From Microbulbifer pacificus (lineage in GTDB: Bacteria; Pseudomonadota; Gammaproteobacteria; Pseudomonadales; Cellvibrionaceae), in NCBI RefSeq assembly GCF_002959965.1, contig NZ_PREV01000026.1, positions 503,501 to 567,500 on the forward strand: a stretch of DNA of 64,000 nt. Reading direction: 5' to 3'. Position 1 is the first letter of the stretch. Every line of letters begins with the position of its first letter. The position numbers and the translations under genes are program-made. Of this stretch, positions 8,556-17,686 are shown piece after piece. Under the pieces are notes generated by a model that saw only the letters and a program-made list of their open reading frames with translations, made no database searches and was not told the origin of the DNA.

Positions 8556-8585
8556 GTGCGGACTCCCGCACCCCCTCTTTTCTCG
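8556..8585 (+). terminator. Probable riboswitch expression-platform hairpin
   Basis: GTGCGG-ACTC-CCGCAC directly after the aptamer, followed by CCCCTCTTTTCTC. This could act as the terminator stem formed when TPP is bound. A downstream GCGCACCGGG segment could pair with part of it as the alternative structure. The U-tract is broken by C, so control at translation is also possible. Confidence 0.5.
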
Positions 8586-8628
8586 TCGCGCACCGGGTCT
8601 CTTTCCAATCGGATGACGAGAGAGAACC

Positions 8629-10776
8629 ATGAATTCCAGCCTTTGTTTCAACACCCGCACCAAGCCCCTCGCCGGCGCCATCGGTCTTGCCAGCGCACTT
8701 GTCTGCACTTCCGTCGCTGCCGATACCGGTGTTGAGGAAGTCGTCGTAATCAGCCAGCTGCGCGCGACCACCCAGCTCGACACCCCCACCAGTGTGAGTG
8801 TGCTGAATACCGACACCATCGAAGCCCGCGGGGCCACGAATATCGAGCAACTGCTGAATCTGGCACCCAACGTGAACTTCGCCAGCGGCGCCTCCCGCGG
8901 GCGCTTTGTACAGATTCGCGGAATCGGCGAGCGCAGCCAGTTTATCGACCCGGTGAATCCCTCCGTGGGCCTGATCGTCGACGGCATCGACTTCACCGGC
9001 CTCGGTCTCGCCGCCAGCACACTGGATATGCAGCAGGTAGAGATCCTGCGCGGCCCACAGGGTACCGTGTACGGCGCCAATGCGCTGGCGGGCCTGATCA
9101 ATATGACCAGTAACGCCCCCACAGCCGAAAACTTCGCGACAGTTTCCGCCGAAGCCGCCCGATACGGTTCGCACACCCTGTCCGCCGTCACCAGCGGCCC
9201 GCTCTCCGAGCAGCTCGGTTACCGTTTCGCGGTGCAACAGCAGCAGTCCGATGGCTATGTGCACAACCGCTTTCTCGACCGCGACAATACCAACAACATC
9301 AACGAGACCGTGGCCCGTGGCAAACTCCAGTACCAGGCGGGCGACGACCTGCAGCTGGACTTCACCCTGTTCTATCTGGACGCGGACAACGGCTACGACG
9401 CATTCACCCTGGATAACTCCCGCAACACCCTTTCCGACCGGCCCGGGCACGACCGCCAGCAAACCCTCGCCGGCGCGGTGAGCGCACTGTGGACCGGCCA
9501 TGACCTGTTCACCGTCAAGTCCGTAGTGAGCGCGGCCACGTCCGACACCGAATACGGTTACGACGAGGACTGGGTACATGTGGGCTTCCACCCGGACGAA
9601 TACGTCTCCACCGACAACTACCTGCGCGATCGCGATAACCTGAGCGTGGACCTGCGTTTGGTGTCTACCGACGGGAGCCGTCTGTTCGGCGGCAGCACCA
9701 GCTGGGCAGCCGGTATTTATCTGCGTACCGAAGAGGAAGGGCTGGAGCGCAATGCCAGCTTCAGCAGCCAGTTCGACACCGATAACGCCGCCATCTACGG
9801 CCAGCTGAATACCGCGCTCAGTGAACGCCTAGAACTGATCACCGGCCTGCGTGTTGAACAGCGCCGCGCCGATTACCGCGACTCGCTGCTGGTGGCCAAC
9901 AATACCGATGAAACCCTGTGGGGCGGCAACCTCACCCTGCAATTTGCCCTGGACGAATACACCCTCCTTTACGGTACCGTCTCCCGCGGCTACAAGGCCG
10001 GCGGTGTGAATGGCCGCATCATCTCCGCCTCCGCGACCAATCCGGCAATCGGCAGTGACACCTTCCTGTTCGACACTGAGCACATGCTGAATTACGAACT
10101 CGGGGTGAAAGGAAACTGGCTGGAGAACCGCCTGAAGGCGCAGCTCGCCGCCTTCTTCCAGGACCGCAGCGACGTGCAGGCCAAGCAATCCATAGCCAAC
10201 ATCACATCCGACGGAATCTCCTTCGACGACTACCTGGCCAACGCCGCGGGCGGCCGCACCACCGGTGTGGAAGCGGAAGTGAACTTCCAGGCCAGCGATG
10301 CCCTGCGCCTGTTTGCCACCGTCGGCTGGCTGAATGCGGAATTCGAAGACTTCATCAGCAGCGCCCATGTAGACGCGCGCAATGACTACACCGGCGAGGT
10401 CACCCCCATCCCCCTCGGCGGCCGCGATGTAGCACACGCCCCCAACTATCAGTTCTTCACCGGTGCCGAGTTTGCGCTGACGCAAAATCTGGTGGCGCGT
10501 GTGGAATTGGAGGGCAAGGACGATTTCTACTTCTCGAACAGCCACAACGAGAAGTCCACCGCCTACGAGCTGGTCAACGCCCGCCTTACCTACCAGGGCG
10601 ATAACTGGGATATCTCCCTGTGGGGCCGGAACCTGACTGATGAAGAGGTCTACACCCGCGGCTTCTACTTCAGCAATCAATTCGGCAATAACCCCGCCAA
10701 CGGCTATGCGCCGGAGGGCTACTATCAGCTGGGTGAGCCGAGAACGGCTGGCATCTCCGGCAGTTACACTTTCTGA
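8629..10776 (+). CDS. TonB-dependent receptor, thiamine uptake
   Basis: A 715-residue outer-membrane receptor. Signal peptide about 1-32 (ending SVAA), then a TonB-box-like EEVVVISQL. The plug domain follows to about residue 160 (VSVLNTDTIEARGATNIEQL; GRFVQIRGIGER; VEILRGPQGTVYGANALAGLI). A 22-strand-type barrel ends in the aromatic C-terminus SGSYTF. Transport uses proton-motive force through TonB/ExbBD. Its place directly behind a TPP riboswitch and ahead of a PnuT permease and kinase indicates thiamine or a precursor as ligand. GAGAG lies before the ATG. There is no N-terminal signalling (STN) domain, so no FecI-type control is expected. Confidence 0.9.
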   Translation: MNSSLCFNTRTKPLAGAIGLASALVCTSVAADTGVEEVVVISQLRATTQLDTPTSVSVLNTDTIEARGATNIEQLLNLAPNVNFASGASRGRFVQIRGIGERSQFIDPVNPSVGLIVDGIDFTGLGLAASTLDMQQVEILRGPQGTVYGANALAGLINMTSNAPTAENFATVSAEAARYGSHTLSAVTSGPLSEQLGYRFAVQQQQSDGYVHNRFLDRDNTNNINETVARGKLQYQAGDDLQLDFTLFYLDADNGYDAFTLDNSRNTLSDRPGHDRQQTLAGAVSALWTGHDLFTVKSVVSAATSDTEYGYDEDWVHVGFHPDEYVSTDNYLRDRDNLSVDLRLVSTDGSRLFGGSTSWAAGIYLRTEEEGLERNASFSSQFDTDNAAIYGQLNTALSERLELITGLRVEQRRADYRDSLLVANNTDETLWGGNLTLQFALDEYTLLYGTVSRGYKAGGVNGRIISASATNPAIGSDTFLFDTEHMLNYELGVKGNWLENRLKAQLAAFFQDRSDVQAKQSIANITSDGISFDDYLANAAGGRTTGVEAEVNFQASDALRLFATVGWLNAEFEDFISSAHVDARNDYTGEVTPIPLGGRDVAHAPNYQFFTGAEFALTQNLVARVELEGKDDFYFSNSHNEKSTAYELVNARLTYQGDNWDISLWGRNLTDEEVYTRGFYFSNQFGNNPANGYAPEGYYQLGEPRTAGISGSYTF

Positions 10777-10790
10777 ACAGGATCAGGGCT

Positions 10791-11051
10791 ATGAAACTTT
10801 CCGTGGAAATCAGCATGTACCCGCTTAAGGACGAGTACATTCCGGCGATCAAGGATTTTATCCAGCGCCTGAACACGCACCCCCAGCTGCGGGTCATCAC
10901 CAACACCATGAGCACCCAGGTATTCGGTGACTACGATCTGTTGATGGACATGCTGAAAACCGAGATGCGCCAATCCTGGGAGCGGTTCGGGCGCGCGATT
11001 TTCGTGTGCAAATTTATTGACGGCGACCTGAGCCCTGCCGCCGATGTTTAG
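10791..11051 (+). CDS. YkoF/MTH1187-like thiamine or HMP-binding protein
   Basis: An 86-residue single-domain protein (KLSVEISMYPLKDEYIPAI; LRVITNTMSTQVFGDYDLL). It matches the ferredoxin-like YkoF/MTH1187 family, whose members in TPP-controlled operons bind thiamine or its hydroxymethylpyrimidine moiety. No signal peptide, so cytoplasmic. It starts 15 bp after the receptor stop and overlaps the permease by 8 bp. Likely a thiamine-binding accessory for uptake or salvage; the exact role is not established. Confidence 0.75.
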   Translation: MKLSVEISMYPLKDEYIPAIKDFIQRLNTHPQLRVITNTMSTQVFGDYDLLMDMLKTEMRQSWERFGRAIFVCKFIDGDLSPAADV

Positions 11052-11682
11052 CCCGGAAATCCGCGAAGCCGTTGTATCCGCATACGCCGCCATGACACTG
11101 TGGGAAGTGGTGGCGGTGGTACTGGCGCTGGCCTACCTGCTGCTCGCCATGCGGGAAAACATCCTGTGCTGGTACGCCGCCTTTGCCAGCACCGCAATTT
11201 ACCTGTTCCTGTTCTGGGATGTGAGCCTGGTAATGGAATCCGCGCTGCAGGTTTTCTACCTGGCAATCGCGGTGTACGGCTGGTGGCAATGGCGCAAAGG
11301 CAAAGCGGAACCCGAGAAACTGCACATTCACCGCTGGTCCGTAACTACGCACCTGTACACCTTTGCCGCAGTCGGCCTGCTCACGCTGATATTCGGCTAC
11401 GTGCTCGACAACCACACCAGCGCCGCCCTGCCCTATCTGGACTCCTTTACCACCTGGGGCGCGGTGGTGACCACCTATATGGTCACGCGCAAGGTACTGG
11501 AAAACTGGCTCTACTGGGTCGTTATCGACGGCGCGGCGATTTATCTGTATATCGACCGCGAACTGTATCTCACCGCGCTGCTGTTTGTACTTTATGTGAT
11601 CCTGGTCATCATTGGGTTTTTCCAGTGGTATGCACTCTACCGGCAACAGCATAACGCCCCGCAGGAAACGGTCGCGGCATGA
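11044..11682 (+). CDS. pnuT: PnuC-family transporter, probably thiamine-specific (PnuT)
   Basis: A 212-residue inner-membrane protein with about seven hydrophobic segments and the family motif YGWWQWRKG after the third. PnuC homologues carry vitamins by facilitated diffusion and depend on phosphorylation for trapping. PnuC itself takes nicotinamide riboside, whereas members under TPP riboswitches (PnuT) take thiamine. The riboswitch and the downstream kinase support thiamine here. Overlaps both neighbours (8 bp upstream, ATGA downstream), so it is translationally coupled. Confidence 0.85.
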   Translation: MFSPEIREAVVSAYAAMTLWEVVAVVLALAYLLLAMRENILCWYAAFASTAIYLFLFWDVSLVMESALQVFYLAIAVYGWWQWRKGKAEPEKLHIHRWSVTTHLYTFAAVGLLTLIFGYVLDNHTSAALPYLDSFTTWGAVVTTYMVTRKVLENWLYWVVIDGAAIYLYIDRELYLTALLFVLYVILVIIGFFQWYALYRQQHNAPQETVAA

Positions 11683-12554
11683 GCGCGGAGGTCGAGAAAA
11701 TTCTCGCCAATGAATGGCCGAGCTGGAGTGACCGCCCACCAGAGCTCATCCGCCCGCTCACCCGCGGGCTGACCAACCGCAGCTTCCTGATTCAGGCCGG
11801 TGAAGAAAAACTGGTGCTGCGGATCAACACGCCTCACGCCCAGGCACTGGATCTGAACCGCCAGGCCGAGGCCGAGGCACTGATACCGGCCAGCGAGCGC
11901 GACCTGTGCGCGCCACTGGTATACCTCGCCCCGGATTACCGCTATCTGCTGACCCGCTTTATCAGCGGCGTGCCGCTGGATCTGAACCAACCCTGCGGGC
12001 TGGCGCAACTCGCGCAGTTGCTGCGCAACATTCACCGGCTACCACCGATTTCCGCACACCTGGAATATGCCGACAAGGTGCAGTGCTACCGGCAATCCAT
12101 CGACCGGAACCTGCCGTTCTCCCCGGCGCTGGCAAGGCTGCACCAAAAAATGCAGCCGCTGTTGCAGCAACCTCAAGACAGGAAGGGGTTGTCGCTGTGT
12201 CACAACGATCTGCTGCTGGAGAATCTTCTGCTCGATGACAATGGTCGCCTTCGCGCCATCGACTGGGAATATGCAGCCTGTGGCGATCCATTTTTCGATC
12301 TTGCGGTCATTTGTGAGGGAAATGGATTTGCGCAACACCAACGCGAGATTCTGCTGCGGGAATATCTGCAACGCCCGCCGGTGCAGCAAGATCATCACAG
12401 CCTGCATCAGGGGTGTTTGATCTACCGGTATCTGGACCTGTTGTGGTACGCGGTACAGTTTTCAACCGGCCGGCTGTCCGAACCGCAGCATGCTGCGTAT
12501 ATCAGTACGGGAACACACACATTGTCACAACTGGCGTTGAGCATGCAGGATTAA
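11679..12554 (+). CDS. Thiamine kinase-like phosphotransferase (APH/choline kinase fold)
   Basis: A 291-residue protein of the aminoglycoside phosphotransferase / choline kinase fold. Catalytic HND at residues 175-177 with N182, and the metal-binding DWEYA at 195-199 followed by GDPFFDLAV, are all present. In this operon it most likely phosphorylates imported thiamine, trapping it after PnuT-mediated entry, as E. coli ThiK does for thiamine monophosphate. Overlaps pnuT by ATGA. Last gene of the riboswitch operon; the next gene is convergent, 15 bp away. Confidence 0.75.
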   Translation: MSAEVEKILANEWPSWSDRPPELIRPLTRGLTNRSFLIQAGEEKLVLRINTPHAQALDLNRQAEAEALIPASERDLCAPLVYLAPDYRYLLTRFISGVPLDLNQPCGLAQLAQLLRNIHRLPPISAHLEYADKVQCYRQSIDRNLPFSPALARLHQKMQPLLQQPQDRKGLSLCHNDLLLENLLLDDNGRLRAIDWEYAACGDPFFDLAVICEGNGFAQHQREILLREYLQRPPVQQDHHSLHQGCLIYRYLDLLWYAVQFSTGRLSEPQHAAYISTGTHTLSQLALSMQD

Positions 12555-12569
12555 GCCCTGCCAGCATTT

Positions 12570-13742
12570 TCATCCGATCTCACCGCGGCAAGCGTTCAGA
12601 AAAATTCCCCGGTATTCATCCGCAGTCAACGGCAAGGGGTTGCTCGGTGCGGAAGGGTCGGCGGTGGCCATCTGCCCGATCTGGTCCGCATCCTCTTCGC
12701 CGACGCCAATCTCCGCCAGGGTGTGCGGAATACCGAAGTCCCGGCGCAGGAACAGCACCCAGTCCAGCACGCCGGCAAAGCCCGCGGTGGGTAGTGCCAG
12801 ATAGCGCGACAGCCGGCTCATGGGCTCTTCAATGGCTTCTCGATTCGCCGCCAGTACATAGGGCATCAGGATCGCGTTCAACAGACCGTGATGCTTGTCG
12901 TACAGTGCTCCGAGCGGATGCGCCAGCGCATGCATGGCACCGAGCCCGCGCTGAAACGCGGTGGCGCCCATACTGGAGGCCACCAGCATCTGCATACGCG
13001 CTTCGAGATCATTGCCATTGGCGACCGCTCTCGGCAGGTACACGTGAATCAGGCGCATGGCTTCGAGCGCGATCCCCTCGGCCATGGGGTGAAAATTCGG
13101 TGCACAGAAGGCTTCGAGGTTGTGGGAAAGTGCATCCATGCCGGTTGCCGCGGTGATCGGCGCGGGCAACCCCAGGGTGAGTTCGGGATCGAGCAACACG
13201 ATTCCCGGCAGCATGCGTGGATGGAAAATGATTTTTTTCAGTTTGGCGTTTTCATCGGTAATCACCGACGAGCGCCCCACTTCCGAACCGGTACCCGCGG
13301 TAGTGGGCACCGCAATCACCGGCATCATGCCGTGGGTATTAACCTTGAGATAATTGTCCCCCACATCTTCGAAATCCCACACCGAGTGGGTCTGCCCTAC
13401 CATCAGCGCAATCGCCTTGCCCGCGTCCAGCGCGGAACCTCCACCCAGAGCGATCACCCCGTCGCAACCGTGCGCCTTGAAGACCGCGACACCGTCACTC
13501 ACATTTTTACCGGTGGGGTTGCCTTTGATCTCACTGAACACCGTCAGCGGCACGCCGGCCACCAGGCTGTTTTCCACCACCGCCCGCACCATGGGCAGCG
13601 ATACCAGGCCGGGATCGGTGACCAGCATCGGTGTCGCCATGCCCATTTCCCGGCACAGTAGCGGCAGCTCGGCGATACGTCCCGGGCCCACGCGCATGGC
13701 GGTCGGATAATTCCAGTTGGTCACAAACGGGGATTTCGACAT
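12570..13742 (-). CDS. Iron-containing alcohol dehydrogenase
   Basis: A 390-residue group III (Fe-type) alcohol dehydrogenase. The NAD loop GGGSALDAGKA (about 97-107), the family stretch PTTAGTGSEVGRSSV (about 146-160) and the metal-ligand region GLGAMHALAHPLGALYDKHHG are intact. Oxidises an alcohol to an aldehyde with NAD(P). Third gene of an operon, 8 bp after the aldehyde dehydrogenase, and probably supplies that enzyme's aldehyde substrate. Substrate not determined. Confidence 0.85.
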   Translation of the reverse strand: MSKSPFVTNWNYPTAMRVGPGRIAELPLLCREMGMATPMLVTDPGLVSLPMVRAVVENSLVAGVPLTVFSEIKGNPTGKNVSDGVAVFKAHGCDGVIALGGGSALDAGKAIALMVGQTHSVWDFEDVGDNYLKVNTHGMMPVIAVPTTAGTGSEVGRSSVITDENAKLKKIIFHPRMLPGIVLLDPELTLGLPAPITAATGMDALSHNLEAFCAPNFHPMAEGIALEAMRLIHVYLPRAVANGNDLEARMQMLVASSMGATAFQRGLGAMHALAHPLGALYDKHHGLLNAILMPYVLAANREAIEEPMSRLSRYLALPTAGFAGVLDWVLFLRRDFGIPHTLAEIGVGEEDADQIGQMATADPSAPSNPLPLTADEYRGIFLNACRGEIG

Positions 13743-13750
13743 GATGAATT

Positions 13751-15148
13751 TCAGGGGTTGAGTTTGAGGTGGAAGGATTTCGGGCGGGTCAGGTGTTCGA
13801 AGCCAACGCCAGACAGGGTGCAGCCGCGACCGGAGTTCTTCACCCCGGTCCAGGCCAGCGCCGGGTCGAGATAGTCACAGCGGTTTAAAAACACCGTGCC
13901 GGTTTGCAACTGATCGCCCAGAGCCAACGCCGCCTCCGCGTCCGCGGTGTAGATGGCGGCGGTGAGGCCGTATTCGCTGTCGTTCATCAGTGCCAGGGCC
14001 TCGTTATCGTCCGACACCGGCATTACACCGAGTACCGGGCCAAACGATTCCTCGTTCATCACCCGCATGGCGTGGTTGACGCCGGTGAGCAACTGCGGGG
14101 CCATATATGGGCTGCCGCGGCGATCCAACTCGAACTCGCCACCATCGATATGAGATTGCGCGCCCTGCGCCACCGCTTCATCAATCTGGTCGCGCACAAA
14201 GTCCGCGGCACTGGCTCGAACCAGTGGGCCGAGTGTCGTGCGTTTATCATCCGGACGGCCCAGCCGGTATTGCCGGATCAACGCCACGGCCCGCTGTACA
14301 AATTCCTCGAACAACGTCTGATGCACATACAGACGCTCGATGCCGCAGCAGGACTGGCCGGAATTGAAAAATGCGCCATCGACCACCGAGGCCACCACGT
14401 GTTCCAGATCGGCATCTGCTCGCACATACGCCGGATCTTTACCGCCGAGTTCGAGCCCAACGGAGAGAAAACGCCCGGCCGCAGCACTCTCCACCGCCGC
14501 GCCTCCAATAACGGAACCCGTGAATGCCACATGCTGTACGCTGCCGTTGATCACGATCTGTTCCGCATCGCGATGATCCAGGTGCAGATACTGGAAAACC
14601 CCTTGCGGCAGCCCCGCCTGGGTGAACGCTTCCACCAACCGCTCCGCGCACAGCGGTGTCTGTGCCGAGTGCTTGAGGATCACGCTGTTTCCAGCCAGCA
14701 GAGCCGGAACCACCGCATTGATCGCGGTGAGATAGGGATAATTCCACGGAGCGATAACAAATGCCGTTCCCAGCGGTTCACGGCGAATAAAGCGGGTGAA
14801 TCCTGTCTTCTGTGGCAATTGAATATCTTTCAGTGGGCCATCGGCGGATTCCGCCAGCTCGGCCATGTACAGCGCACGCTCGGCCAGACCATCGATTTCT
14901 CCACCGGCGTAGGCGATGGGCCGCCCCATCTGCCAGCAGATTTCCTCCGCCAATTCGGCTTTTTTCTGCTGCAGGTTTTTCACTGCCGCGCGCACCAGCG
15001 CGACGCGTTCCACGATCGACACCTGCTTCCAGCCCAGCTGCGCAGACTGCGCACTGCTCAATGCATTCTGGATTTCATAATCCGTGGCCAGCGGGCGCTC
15101 GACGTAAATACTGTTATCGATGGGAGAAATACACTGGAGTTTTTGCAT
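13751..15148 (-). CDS. NAD(P)-dependent aldehyde dehydrogenase
   Basis: A 465-residue member of the ALDH superfamily. Proton-relay N135 in APWNYP, general-base E233 in LELGGKDP and catalytic C267 in GQSCCG are all seen. It converts an aldehyde to the acid using NAD(P). It lies 27 bp after the glutamine-synthetase-like gene and 8 bp before the alcohol dehydrogenase. That suggests oxidation of a gamma-glutamylated amine or amino-alcohol derivative. Similar ALDH/GS pairs occur in polyamine and ethanolamine breakdown. Confidence 0.87.
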   Translation of the reverse strand: MQKLQCISPIDNSIYVERPLATDYEIQNALSSAQSAQLGWKQVSIVERVALVRAAVKNLQQKKAELAEEICWQMGRPIAYAGGEIDGLAERALYMAELAESADGPLKDIQLPQKTGFTRFIRREPLGTAFVIAPWNYPYLTAINAVVPALLAGNSVILKHSAQTPLCAERLVEAFTQAGLPQGVFQYLHLDHRDAEQIVINGSVQHVAFTGSVIGGAAVESAAAGRFLSVGLELGGKDPAYVRADADLEHVVASVVDGAFFNSGQSCCGIERLYVHQTLFEEFVQRAVALIRQYRLGRPDDKRTTLGPLVRASAADFVRDQIDEAVAQGAQSHIDGGEFELDRRGSPYMAPQLLTGVNHAMRVMNEESFGPVLGVMPVSDDNEALALMNDSEYGLTAAIYTADAEAALALGDQLQTGTVFLNRCDYLDPALAWTGVKNSGRGCTLSGVGFEHLTRPKSFHLKLNP

Positions 15149-15175
15149 AAGACGGTCGGCGTAAGAAATTTGTTA

Positions 15176-16627
15176 TCAGATGATTTCAAAATAGCGCTGC
15201 AACTCCCAGTCGCCGATATGCTTGCGGAATTCGCGCTCTTCCCACTCGCGACTCGCGGCGAAATGCTCCACGAAGGCGTCACCGAACAGATCCCGCGCCG
15301 CTTTCGATTGTTTTAATCTCTGGGCCGCATCCCACAGGGTGCGTGGCAGTGCGAGCTCATCCGGGTGATTTATCTCGTAGGCATTGCCCTCCACCCGCTC
15401 GCCCGGTTCCCAGCCCTGCTCCACTCCATACAGGCCGGAGCCGAGCGCCACTGCCAGCGCCAGATACGGGTTCGCATCGGCGGCACCGAGGCGGTATTCC
15501 TGGCGCTGGGATTTGTCGCCGCCGGGGATCACCCGCAGCGCGGCGGTGCGGTTTTCCACTCCCCAGGTGGCGTGGGTGGGAGCCCAGAAACCGGGAATCA
15601 TGCGGCGGTAACTGTTGATGGTGGGTGCGACCATGCACAGCAGTTCCGGCATCAGCCGCTGCTGCCCGGCGAGAAAGTGCCGCTGGGTTTCACTCATGGA
15701 ATGGGGTTGCCCCTCGGCAAAAAACGCCGAGGTGTTGTCTTTCCGGCTGCGCAGGGAAAGGTGGATATGTCCGCTCTGCCCGGGGTAGTCGTTGGACCAT
15801 TTGGCCATAAACGTCGCCATCAACCCGCGCCGTTCCGCCAGCACTTTCATGAATGTCTTGAACAGCGCCGCCTTGTCCGCCGCTGCCGCCGCGCCGTCCA
15901 CCGCGATGGCCGCTTCCAGTACCCCGGGGCCGGTTTCCGTATGCAGCCCCTCGATGGGGAAGTCCATACGCTCTGCCAGTTCAAGAATCTCGTGGTACAG
16001 ATCCGCATGCACCGAATTGCGGATCATCGAATACCCGAACCAGCCGGGTGTGAACGGCTTCAGGTTCCGGTACCCCTTGGCGCGGGCGGTGTCGGGGGTT
16101 TCGTCGAACACAAAAAATTCGTACTCCAGCGCCGCATAGGGCGCGAAGCCCGCCCGCTCACAGCGCTCGATCACCCGCCGCAGCAGCGCCCGCGGGCACA
16201 CCGCCTCCGCCGCGCCCTCAAACTCCGCCAGAAACAGCAGCATGCCATCCTCAAACGGCACCTCGCGGCAGGTGTGGGGCAGAATACGTACCGGCGCATC
16301 CGGATAGCCGGTGTGCCAGCCGGTGTAGCGGGTGTTGTCGTACTGCTGGTCCTGTACGTCCCAGCCCAGTACCACATCGCAAAAGGCGAAGCCCTTGTCG
16401 AGGGCGGAGAAGAACTTCTCGCGGCTCATGTACTTGCCGCGCATGACCCCGTCGTTGTCGAACAGCCCCACCTTCACATGGCTGAGGCCACGGGCCTCCA
16501 CGATCTGTCGCGCATCCGCGGCGGACTGGACCTGGCGCGGGTTGAGGGCCGAGTGGGTCTGGGACACGGGGGAACTGGAAACACTGGATACCGGCGACGA
16601 CGCCGGCAGTTCGGTGGACTCGTCCAT
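15176..16627 (-). CDS. Glutamine synthetase-like gamma-glutamyl-amine ligase (PuuA type)
   Basis: A 483-residue protein of the GS-like ligases: KVGLFDNDGVMRGKY in the N-terminal domain, then EYEFFVF, LHTETGPGVLEAAI and SGHIHLSLRSR in the catalytic domain. It lacks the tail expected of the adenylylation-controlled GlnA. PuuA-type enzymes use ATP to join glutamate to an amine. The ATG at 16627 is preferred (GGAG 8 bases upstream); an ATG at 16639 is also possible. The first ~25 residues are Ser/Pro rich and probably disordered. It heads an operon with an aldehyde and an alcohol dehydrogenase. The amine substrate is unknown; the alcohol dehydrogenase hints at an amino alcohol. Confidence 0.82.
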   Translation of the reverse strand: MDESTELPASSPVSSVSSSPVSQTHSALNPRQVQSAADARQIVEARGLSHVKVGLFDNDGVMRGKYMSREKFFSALDKGFAFCDVVLGWDVQDQQYDNTRYTGWHTGYPDAPVRILPHTCREVPFEDGMLLFLAEFEGAAEAVCPRALLRRVIERCERAGFAPYAALEYEFFVFDETPDTARAKGYRNLKPFTPGWFGYSMIRNSVHADLYHEILELAERMDFPIEGLHTETGPGVLEAAIAVDGAAAAADKAALFKTFMKVLAERRGLMATFMAKWSNDYPGQSGHIHLSLRSRKDNTSAFFAEGQPHSMSETQRHFLAGQQRLMPELLCMVAPTINSYRRMIPGFWAPTHATWGVENRTAALRVIPGGDKSQRQEYRLGAADANPYLALAVALGSGLYGVEQGWEPGERVEGNAYEINHPDELALPRTLWDAAQRLKQSKAARDLFGDAFVEHFAASREWEEREFRKHIGDWELQRYFEII

Positions 16628-16874
16628 GAGGGGCTCCATTATTGTGACCGGTCCGTCGCCAGCTCGCGGCGGGCGGAATCCTGCCTTGAGCTTAGTCGAC
16701 ACACGCCAAAATTGCGGGTGAAGACGCCGATATCTAGACCACCACACGAGACGGGATATGAAACGCCCGTGAATCCGAAAATCCGCCGGCTATGTTAGTG
16801 CCCGCTCAGGGTATATAATCCGCGCTCCGATTTTTTCACCCACCATTTTGTTCACTATTTAACCAGGACCAGCA

Positions 16875-17411
16875 ATGAGCTTCGAGAAGGTTTCCCCGGG
16901 CAAAGACCTGCCCAACGACATCAACGTCATCATCGAGATCCCCGCCAACCACGCACCGATCAAGTATGAAATCGACAAGGACGCCGACGCGGTATTCGTA
17001 GACCGTTTCGTAGCCACCCCCATGTTCTACCCCGCCAACTACGGCTACGTGCCCCAGACCCTGTCTGAAGACGGCGACCCCCTGGACGTGCTGGTAGTGG
17101 CACCCTACCCGGTCATGGTTGGCTCCGTGATCCGCTCCCGTGTGATCGGCGTACTGAACATGACCGATGAATCCGGTGTAGACGCCAAACTGCTGGCGGT
17201 ACCCCACACCAAGCTGACCAAACTGTACGATCACGTTCAGGAAATCAGCGACCTGCCGGAGCTGCTGATCAAGCAGATCGAGCACTACTTCGAGAACTAC
17301 AAAAAGCTCGAAGCCGGCAAGTGGGTGAAAGTGGATGGCTGGGCCGACGCCGAAGCCGCGCGCGCCGAAGTCATGGCTTCCCGCGAACGCTACCTGAAAG
17401 AAGAAAGCTGA
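16875..17411 (+). CDS. ppa: Inorganic pyrophosphatase (family I)
   Basis: A 178-residue soluble enzyme hydrolysing PPi to two phosphates and so pulling biosynthetic reactions forward. Family I residues are visible: [16 protein letters not shown], the NYGYVPQT stretch, and the metal-binding [10 protein letters not shown]. The length is normal for E. coli-type Ppa. AGGA lies ahead of the ATG. Divergent from the GS operon across about 250 bp, with its own terminator. Confidence 0.97.
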   Translation: MSFEKVSPGKDLPNDINVIIEIPANHAPIKYEIDKDADAVFVDRFVATPMFYPANYGYVPQTLSEDGDPLDVLVVAPYPVMVGSVIRSRVIGVLNMTDESGVDAKLLAVPHTKLTKLYDHVQEISDLPELLIKQIEHYFENYKKLEAGKWVKVDGWADAEAARAEVMASRERYLKEES

Positions 17412-17430
17412 TCACTGCTCTCCTCTCCCG

Positions 17431-17457
17431 AAAGCCGGCTCTACGCCGGCTTTTTTG
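17431..17457 (+). terminator. Rho-independent terminator of ppa
   Basis: AAGCCGGC-TCTAC-GCCGGCTT followed by a T run, 20 bp after the ppa stop. A short stretch just downstream (about 17500-17520, GCGGTGCCGCTACCGG) matches the outer arm of the palindromic element at 39719 and may be a fragment of one. Confidence 0.9.
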
Positions 17458-17686
17458 TGCCTGTAATTTTCTTTATCTCCGGACACAGACGAGCCACAGG
17501 TGCGGTGCCGCTACCGGTAATTCCCCACTATTTCCATCTTCAGCAGCAAACACCTGAGAATTTTTCGATTTTTCCTGTCGGGATATTTCCGTCGCTGGCG
17601 TTTACCCATTTACAGCCCACAAACATGGCTGTGCTTTGACATAACAAAAATTCGACATGCCAGATAACAATAGAATGGAGAAACCC

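Noticed and set aside
8353..9591. Minus-strand open frame of 412 codons covering the riboswitch and receptor start
   Set aside because: Antisense shadow of the receptor gene. It would run through the TPP aptamer, and the protein resembles no family.
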